This document shows positions 57,791-64,000 of a stretch of 64,000 bases of DNA, piece after piece. Numbering within the stretch: position 1 is the stretch's first letter; each line of letters begins with the position of its first letter. The translations under genes were made by a program, and so were the position numbers. Source of the stretch: Ricordea florida (taxonomy: Eukaryota; Cnidaria; Anthozoa; Corallimorpharia; Ricordeidae); the NCBI GenBank assembly GCA_949710005.1, contig OX453272.1, positions 15,420,088 to 15,484,087 on the forward strand, read 5' to 3'. The notes below the pieces were generated by a model. It worked only from the letters and a program-made list of their open reading frames with translations. It was not told the origin of the DNA and did not search any database.

Positions 57791-58731
57791 GTAAGGTACG
57801 GAAGATTTTTATTTCAGCTTTTTATTATATTGCATGTGGTCCGACCACATGCTTATTGTTTTCCTTGTAGAAGTTCGCATAAACCGTCCTGATAAATGGT
57901 GTGACTAAGCGAGGTTTGACTGGATGTTTTGTTATTTATAATTTAAGCTTTTCATCACAAAACAGAAAGTTAGGGTTATTAGAAGTTTGCTCGTCAGTTT
58001 AGGTCTCAAATGTGAAAGTGATACTTGACTTCATACTTGAGTTTTGGCTTATCATGATTGTGGCTTCTTTGCCATCGTTTAGCTTTGTGCTTACTATATT
58101 TTTTTGGAGTGCTTATACCATGCAATGTGTTATGTCTATTAAAGAGCAAATTGTCAGTAAAACGTCTACTGCAAGTTAGTGACTTGGCAGCGGATGCTGG
58201 ATTTCAATCATCCCTTAAAGAAAAATAACCGTTTCAGATCAGGCAAGTCAGATTTTGGGGCCTTGGTCAGATATTTTGAAGTGCTTTCACTGTTTACCAA
58301 TGAAGCATGACAGAGTAATGTCGAGCTGAATAATCTTATCCAAAGGTTGTCTTAAGAAGACAATTCCCTTCATCATAGTCCAACAACGCAACTCTAAGTC
58401 AACAATAGCAGTCACTGCACTTGTAATCTTATTTTCTCATTTAAAAGTCATTCCCAAATGTTTTGATGTAGCATTTCATGGCAAAGCATTCCAAACAAAC
58501 ACCCATGCAGAAAGCAATAACCATGCAAGAAGCAATCTGAAGCCTTGAGCAAAGTATAAGTCAAAAATTATTATTCGACTGATCTCAGTTTCTTCGTGTT
58601 ATTTGTGTGTCTTTGTGCACTTTATTTGTAGAGTCAGTATCAAATCATAGCCAGTGTTAAAGTGAACCGATTAATTCATCTACTAGTTCCTTCACTTTAT
58701 CCCTAAAAACTGTTAATTATCCTATCAACAG

Positions 58732-59063
58732 CTGCGAGCCTCTGTATGCCTCTGCAGTCAGCAGAACAAATAGTTTGTAAAGTGTTTGGAAAGACAACAT
58801 CAAGTCATGCGCAGTTGCATCGTCATATTATACCTGCATGCAGGTATCTCAAGGTTCATGGAATTAGAGGGAAATCCAAAGTGCATAGTTTAAGAAACCT
58901 GGCATCTGCTTTAGTAGAACAAGAAGTTGTTAAAATAGAGAATGATGTTAAGGTGCTGACAGGCGATGACATTGAGTTGTCTGGTGATCGAAATTTGCTT
59001 GTTGAAATTAGGGCTTGGGAGGAATCAAAGAAACAGAATAAAGAAAATAAGCCTAAAAATTAA
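58732..59063 (+). CDS. Helical exon of an unrecognised gene
   Basis: After acceptor ATCAACAG the frame reads LCMPLQSAEQIVCKVFGK, HAQLHRHIIPACRYLKVHG, KVHSLRNLASALVEQEVV and a Lys/Asn/Glu-rich end before TAA at 59061-59063. The predicted helices and charge are like a small DNA- or protein-binding module, but I cannot name it. The protease-like exon starts only 67 bases on. An alternative splice from here into it is possible, but no obvious donor is seen. Confidence 0.4.
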
Positions 59064-59129
59064 TGAGGTTTTGTATTTTCATATTATTGCATTCTCAAAG
59101 TAAATATAAAATTTCATACCTCTTTGCAG

Positions 59130-59765
59130 AGGCAATACAAGTATGGAGATGCAGACCTCAAATATCTCAAGGACATCTAGGAGGAAGAGATGGTAGTAAT
59201 TCGTGCACTCTGATAGCAATTATTTTGGGAAGAATGTTTTGTTTAAGTGAATCAGAATTGGCTATTCCCAATGAGAACAGTAATCCTCTGAAAAATTCTT
59301 GGGTTCATGCTTTAGCAAATGCTATCGTTGATGGTAACACAGTATATGACAAGAATAATTTGAACCACCAAATTTCACCTTCTTGTTACTTAGATGTTGA
59401 AACAGCTTTCGCACTTGCTCGGAAAGAGTTTTAAATTGCCACAGTTAATGAACCTCTGCCTGTTTGGTTTCAAGATTCAGATGATTCACCATTAGCAACA
59501 ATTGATTATCAACTTTTTCTGTTTTCTCTTAAGAAGGGGAAGCATTGTTCAATATTGACATCAAATGGTAAATCAAGTGTTATTTTAAGTGAGGGTAAGG
59601 GTAAACGTTTCCTTATAGACACCCATTATGACATTTTGGCCGGCAGTGGCTCAAAATTTGTGATGGGAAATGCACAGGGAGTATGAGAGTTTATAAGAAA
59701 AGAAGCACGTCAGTTCACAAAGAAATTAAGGTATGGTGTATTAACAATGGTTGAGTTTTCATCAT
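59130..59765 (+). pseudogene. Cysteine-protease-like segment, decayed
   Basis: After acceptor TTTGCAG the frame reads HLGGRDGSNSCTLIAIILG, with Cys in the G-S-N-x-C context expected of a nucleophile. It continues NSWVHALANAIVDGN and DVETAFALARKEF. An in-frame TAA near 59432 is followed in the same frame by FLFSLKKGKHCSIL and RFLIDTHYDILAGSGSKF, where the D-T-H resembles the Asp-His part of a catalytic set. A second stop is near 59685. The Cys and DxH arrangement recalls papain-fold deubiquitinase-like proteases, including the herpesvirus tegument protease type, only by motif order. Two stops make it a pseudogene, or unrecognised introns remain. Confidence 0.4.
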
Positions 59766-60717
59766 AGTATACTAGATGGCATTCATCTTTTAAACCCAGC
59801 CCAGCTTTGAGGGTTACAGTTTTAGCATCTTAAGTTTTTTTTACTCGCACACAATTTGTTCTGTAAAGTGATATTAAACCTGGCACTTCAGTGCTTAAAT
59901 CACAGTCACTAAATTCATGATCACTTCTATCCATTTTTGAGAACAGTTTTGAAGAAGGAATTATGCCTAAATTAAAACACATCCACAACAAGTGGGCAGG
60001 TCTTAATGAGACACCTGCTAGAACTTTTTAATCTGTGTACAGTGAAGGAAGTTTGTTTTCAAAGTGAATTGTAGATGCTAAGACAGTAACCTTTAAAGAA
60101 AAATGTTCTGGTTGCAGTTTAACGTGGTAGCTGTTAGATTTATTTCCTGCATTTCAAACATAAGAAAACACTGAAACAAAGTTATTGAATAACTTTTATT
60201 TGTTGAAGTTTACTATTCAAATTTATGGCTGAAAACTTATAAAAGATGTGAGGCCTTATGGTACATCCTAATTGAAATTATTGAAAACAGATAATTTGTA
60301 AGTTTAGTTTATAAGTTAAACTTATAAATACAGTATTAAGGTCGAGTGCTTTGTTGCTGCTTAACAAAGGTTATGATTTTTTGCCATCTTGCATTAACTG
60401 GTTATAAACAAAACTGTAATAGTTGAAAGCTGATATGTATTTTATAACACACCAATGTATATGTTATGTGACTGATACACTAAAGAAAGTTTGTATTCCA
60501 GCAAGCCTCGTTTGATTTCATCACAAAAATATTGTCATAAATGTATCCTGACCAAGGACGTTTACTTAAACTGTAAGAATCAAGTACCACGAAATTTAAA
60601 TAGAAAAAATCCCAAGTATAGACTTGGCAATTCCCAAGTTTTCAAGGTAAGTCTTAAACAGTTGAATTCCCAATATTGGAACATTTTCCAATATTGGAAA
60701 TAATAGGGAATAGTAAA
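59766..60717. other. Non-coding stretch
   Basis: AT-rich with no supportable gene. Near 60662-60700 are CCAATATTGG-type motifs (CCCAATATTGGAACATTTTCC) like those at the left end of the CACTA-like element, perhaps the end of a related degenerate copy. Confidence 0.45.
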
Positions 60718-60882
60718 TTAAAGGCTTGAATTAACATTTCATTTGTGGGAAAAGGGCAAGGGTTCTAGATAGCAATATTATCAGGGGGGGGGTCATTGAA
60801 CTCTAAGGTAAAACTGACCCATTGTGAAAAGGTTATGAAACTTGTTGTCTCTATGCAATATTATTGAAACCTTTCAATCAGA

Positions 60883-60939
<57 letters not shown>

Positions 60940-60940
60940 C
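60718..60940 (+). repeat. Helitron-derived block next to a (TA)n tract
   Basis: 60718-60886 matches Helitron B at about 8447-8616 (AAGGCTTGAATTAACATTTC, GGGGGGTCATTGAACTCTAAGG, AACCTTTCAATCAGAGAATA) and, reversed, Helitron C at about 10060-10285. In all three the block ends at a TA microsatellite, here 60886-60938. Confidence 0.7.
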
Positions 60941-61041
60941 AATTGTGGAACACGAGGACGGACAACTTCGAGCGAAAAAAAAAGAAATATATATATATAC
61001 AGTAAAAAATCTAAAAAAAGTTTAAAAATTTAATAAAAATA

Positions 61042-61068
61042 GACGTTTCGGTCAATGACCTTCATCAG
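61042..61068 (-). ncRNA. Hammerhead ribozyme-like motif of the PLE
   Basis: On -: CTGATGA, one unpaired A, helix II GGTC/GACC with loop ATT, then GAAACGTC. The core and helix II are perfect, but I find no convincing helix I in the flanks, so cleavage might need a dimer or tandem arrangement. Confidence 0.5.
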
Positions 61069-61622
61069 TTGCAGTGCAAGTGAATAAGAAATTACAATGT
61101 CCTTAAATAGGTTTACAGTATAAAAGATGACATAATATAACAAAGATGATTACATAACAGGGCGTGGTAACACATGAAAATGAAAAAATTAACCAATGAT
61201 AAACAATCGGTGATTACTAAGCGAGAAACTATGACAATGCGATACAAAACTCAAGAAACGCAAACCAAATATGAATAAATAATCGGATATAAAACAAAAA
61301 GATTAATGTTAAAAAACTATAACATGATTCGTCAAGTCAGCCAAAAGTGTGAAGGGACCCGCATGTAAAATATTCACAGTATTCATAAAAGGCCATCCTA
61401 GGAAAAGCTTGTAATAAAAACCCCAAACAAAGCCCTTGAAGCTATGCCGCGGCAAGGCACAACAGGCGCCCTGAACAGGGCCCTTAAACAACAATAATGT
61501 AATAAATTCCCCGATGGGGGCCCCTGAGAAAACCTTGCACTAACAAAGCTAACAAGATCCAAGGTCAGGGCCTTTGAACACCTGAACTAAGATAACCGCC
61601 AAATTAGCAAGTTATTTTTATG

Positions 61623-64000
61623 CTAGTTGTAGTTTATTCTTTTTTTCGAGTGGAATTCCTGACGTTTATTCAAGCCAAAAGGTGCCAGAGAGAACAACTG
61701 TGCGCTCCAATATGCTTCTTTAGTGATTAAAAGCTTTTCGATGTTACTTGTATTGTTAGCATTTATCTGCACTTGATCAATACACTGGAAAGAAAAATCG
61801 TTTAAGTCGTGCGGTGTTCTGTTGAAATGAACCGCTACCTCACAAGTCTTTTTCTTGGTCAGCATGGCAGACTTGTGGTTGCGAAATCTAACTCTAAAAT
61901 CTGTTGTTGTAGAACCAATGTATTGTAAGTTACATTTCTTACACGAAGCCAAATAAATGACATTTTTTGAATCACAAGAAAGTTTCGATCGTATCTTATA
62001 GCTCTTGCTTGTTTGAAAACTTTGGAAAGAATTTGATTCGACAAAGTAATTGCAACAGAGATCACATCTTGTTCTTTTGCATTTGAAGCAACCCCTAACC
62101 TCAATAGCCTCTTCAACTTTAATGTTAGAGCCATAACGAGATGGCGCTAACAATTCCTTAAGGTTTTTAGATCTTCGAAAAGAGGCTATGATGGAATTTG
62201 GCGGGAAAAATTCTTTTAATTTGGGGTTGGATTCCAAAATACCTAGGTGTTTTCTGATGATGCGACCAACATCAGGTAAATTTGGATTAAATGTTGTTAC
62301 AAATGGAAACAATTTCTTCTTAGCTTTGGCACATGTTCTAAGTAAGTCAGTTCTAGATGTAGTTAAGGCTTTAGAAAATTGATCTTCCACTAGTTTTGTG
62401 GGATAACCCTGATTGACTAGATAACCCTTGTATTCAGTTGTTCTCTCGGCAAGAAATACTTGTTCAGAGCAGTTTCTCTGTAACCTAGTTGCTACGCCAT
62501 AAGGGATAGCCTTGAAAACGTGTTTGGGGTGAGCACTTGATGGTGGAAGATACAAGTGGCTATCAGTTGGCTTTGAATAAACGTCTGTCTGAATGAAACC
62601 CCCGACGAGATGTAGAGTTAAATCTAGCACGTGAAGCTCGCTTTCAGAAAAAACTAATTCAAATTGAATGGTAGGATATAGAGAATTTATAAAGTCAGTA
62701 AACTCATGCAGTGCAGGGAGGCCTTGTTGCCAGAGATCAAAAACATCGTCACGGTATCGCCACCATAAGGCCGGCTTTATGGGGCCAGAAAATTTAGCTT
62801 GATAATCTATTTCCCCCATGGCAAGATCCGCGTAACTACAGGCGTTCTTTGGGCCCATGGCTGTGCCATGAATTTGTAGGAAAAAGTTTTCCTTAAAAAC
62901 CGAGTGATTGCTCTTCAAACAAATTTCTACTGCTTCTAAAATGCAATTAGTGGATGGAAGCTGGTTTTCTCTAGCATTCAGTGCCTTCTTGACTGCAGTA
63001 AGACCGAGTTGATTATCTATGTTGGGGAACATTGACACAACATCCCAAGAAACTAAAAGGGTGCCTTCGGGGAAAGGGCCACTCCTATTAAGATCCTCAA
63101 TTCTGTTAAGTAAATCGGTCGTATCCTTGATGAAAGATGGCAACTTACGAGCCAACGGTTGCAAGTAAAATTCACTGAAGGCTGAAAGATTTTCTATAGC
63201 CGTACCACAACACGATGTGATGAGCCTGAGTGGGTTCCCTGCTTTGTGGGTTTTAATATTACCGAAGGCGACCCCTGGTTTGGCTTTTTTGTTAATTATC
63301 CAATTAGCTAATTGGTCTGAAATTTCACCTTTTCTGACCCATTTGTTGCACCAACTCTGAACTACAGCTAAATGCCTATATGTAGGATCTTCCTGTAAGG
63401 ATTTATAATGGAGCTGGTTATGAAGCTGGCCAAACATTTTATCTTCGTATTCCCCTTTATCAATTAAGACGAAACGAGAACCCTTATCTTGTATACGAAT
63501 TACTACATCAGAATTTCTAAATTGCTTTAACGCTACCCGTTCCCCTTTGGTTAAATTATCTCTAGCTGATTTAATGTTACGAGGGTTTATCAAATCACGC
63601 CTAACGCTAGCTAGAAAAAGTTCAAGTTCTGGATACCTTGATGGCGGTGGCTTCCATTTCTTTTCCTTTGGAACTTGAGGAAGGTGACTAGGTGGTTCTT
63701 GGCTATCCTCAGGATTGCCTTCAATGAAAAATACTGCTGTCCGCAAGCGGGCTTCGAAAGCTTCCAAATCATCATATACACGCTGCCAATCAACATCTTT
63801 TGGCATGGGGCAGAAAGATGGTCCTTTCTTGAGTAGATTGGTTTGGTCATGATTGATGGACTGGCTTGAAAGGTTGATGGGATCCAACTGATGTGAATCG
63901 TTAGCAGTCGTTGTAACAGGCCTCCTGCGCTTTCGACGAAAAAGTTTACGTTTCCTCAGTAGCCTGTGTAACCCGTGGAAACGACGGTTTTGTGTGGCAG
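61623..64000 (-). CDS. PLE reverse transcriptase with GIY-YIG endonuclease (N-terminus off window)
   Basis: The frame is open from the right edge (RRKRRRPVTTT basic stretch) to TAA at 61623, at least 790 residues. RT motifs: LLVSWDVVSMFPNID (A, first Asp), IHGTAMGPKNACSYADL (B), WRYRDDVFDLW (C, the DD pair near 62750) and LHVLDLTLHLVGG. The Cys linker GCFKCKRTRCDLCCNYF precedes the endonuclease, KNVIYLASCKKCNLQYIGS with VRFRNHKSAM, and PFGLNKRQEF ends it. There are no stops or frameshifts in the visible part, so it may be functional. PLE RTs are close to telomerase; they prime at TA-rich or nicked sites. The same protein type, truncated, is at 15091-15705. Confidence 0.9.
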   Translation of the reverse strand, partial: ATQNRRFHGLHRLLRKRKLFRRKRRRPVTTTANDSHQLDPINLSSQSINHDQTNLLKKGPSFCPMPKDVDWQRVYDDLEAFEARLRTAVFFIEGNPEDSQEPPSHLPQVPKEKKWKPPPSRYPELELFLASVRRDLINPRNIKSARDNLTKGERVALKQFRNSDVVIRIQDKGSRFVLIDKGEYEDKMFGQLHNQLHYKSLQEDPTYRHLAVVQSWCNKWVRKGEISDQLANWIINKKAKPGVAFGNIKTHKAGNPLRLITSCCGTAIENLSAFSEFYLQPLARKLPSFIKDTTDLLNRIEDLNRSGPFPEGTLLVSWDVVSMFPNIDNQLGLTAVKKALNARENQLPSTNCILEAVEICLKSNHSVFKENFFLQIHGTAMGPKNACSYADLAMGEIDYQAKFSGPIKPALWWRYRDDVFDLWQQGLPALHEFTDFINSLYPTIQFELVFSESELHVLDLTLHLVGGFIQTDVYSKPTDSHLYLPPSSAHPKHVFKAIPYGVATRLQRNCSEQVFLAERTTEYKGYLVNQGYPTKLVEDQFSKALTTSRTDLLRTCAKAKKKLFPFVTTFNPNLPDVGRIIRKHLGILESNPKLKEFFPPNSIIASFRRSKNLKELLAPSRYGSNIKVEEAIEVRGCFKCKRTRCDLCCNYFVESNSFQSFQTSKSYKIRSKLSCDSKNVIYLASCKKCNLQYIGSTTTDFRVRFRNHKSAMLTKKKTCEVAVHFNRTPHDLNDFSFQCIDQVQINANNTSNIEKLLITKEAYWSAQLFSLAPFGLNKRQEFHSKKRINYN

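Larger units (their letters stand above)
60990..64000 (-). mobile_element. Penelope-like element, open at right edge
   Basis: It contains the reverse transcriptase/GIY-YIG ORF (61623-64000 on -) and about 600 bases of 3' region with a hammerhead-like motif at 61042-61068. The left boundary is near the (TA)n tract and an A-rich run around 60980-61000. The 5' part lies beyond the window. Confidence 0.75.

Noticed and set aside
60842..61033. Frame with a long Tyr-Ile run
   Set aside because: It is a translated (TA)n microsatellite.

Overview
The window looks like a repeat-rich stretch of an animal nuclear genome, most probably an anthozoan cnidarian (coral or sea anemone). The reasons are AT-rich DNA with GT-AG introns, Helitrons, CR1/jockey-type LINEs, Penelope-like elements (PLEs) with GIY-YIG endonucleases, and multi-exon genes of the DUF6589 type that I know as multicopy in cnidarians. 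The species call is inference. I find no convincing conserved host housekeeping gene, no rRNA, no tRNA and no CRISPR. Almost everything is mobile DNA, much of it nested.

Layout. 1-5986: a decayed two-gene element (element 1) with a DUF6589-type gene on + and a RecQ-type helicase on -, tail to tail, broken by a PLE fragment and a 525-bp insertion with 8-bp direct repeats. 6020-13070: a non-autonomous Helitron (C) with a second copy (B, 6696-9684) inserted in the opposite direction, giving a large inverted repeat. 13071-15030: mostly non-coding, with a foldback and a minisatellite. 15070-16055: a 5'-truncated PLE ending in a hammerhead-like motif. 16077-42281: a nearly intact autonomous Helitron (A), opened by a 14,346-bp element (element 2, 16295-30640) and by a LINE (about 31183-35551).

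Element 2 is the most interesting object. It has near-identical 20-bp terminal inverted repeats and a 9-bp direct repeat (CACTTATTG) at the Helitron junctions. It carries an eight-exon DUF6589-type protein with two ankyrin repeats, reading rightward, and a zinc-finger/RecQ helicase reading leftward. Element 1 repeats this convergent layout, so the pair probably moves together: a putative transposase plus a helicase. The nearest described precedent I can recall is the helicase-bearing lineage of Academ transposons. I could not check that here.

42410-52115 is a complete 9,706-bp EnSpm/CACTA-like transposon with CACAGG termini and a TAA target duplication. It encodes a three-exon transposase on - and, from a short shared promoter region, a divergent eight-exon SAM-domain protein on +. 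52135-59765 holds exons of an unrecognised + strand gene or genes, including a decayed cysteine-protease-like segment, interrupted by a 5'-truncated LINE and a PLE 3' end. From about 61000 to the right edge lies a PLE on - with an intact reverse transcriptase/GIY-YIG reading frame that runs out of the window. Hammerhead-like motifs lie downstream of all three PLE coding regions.
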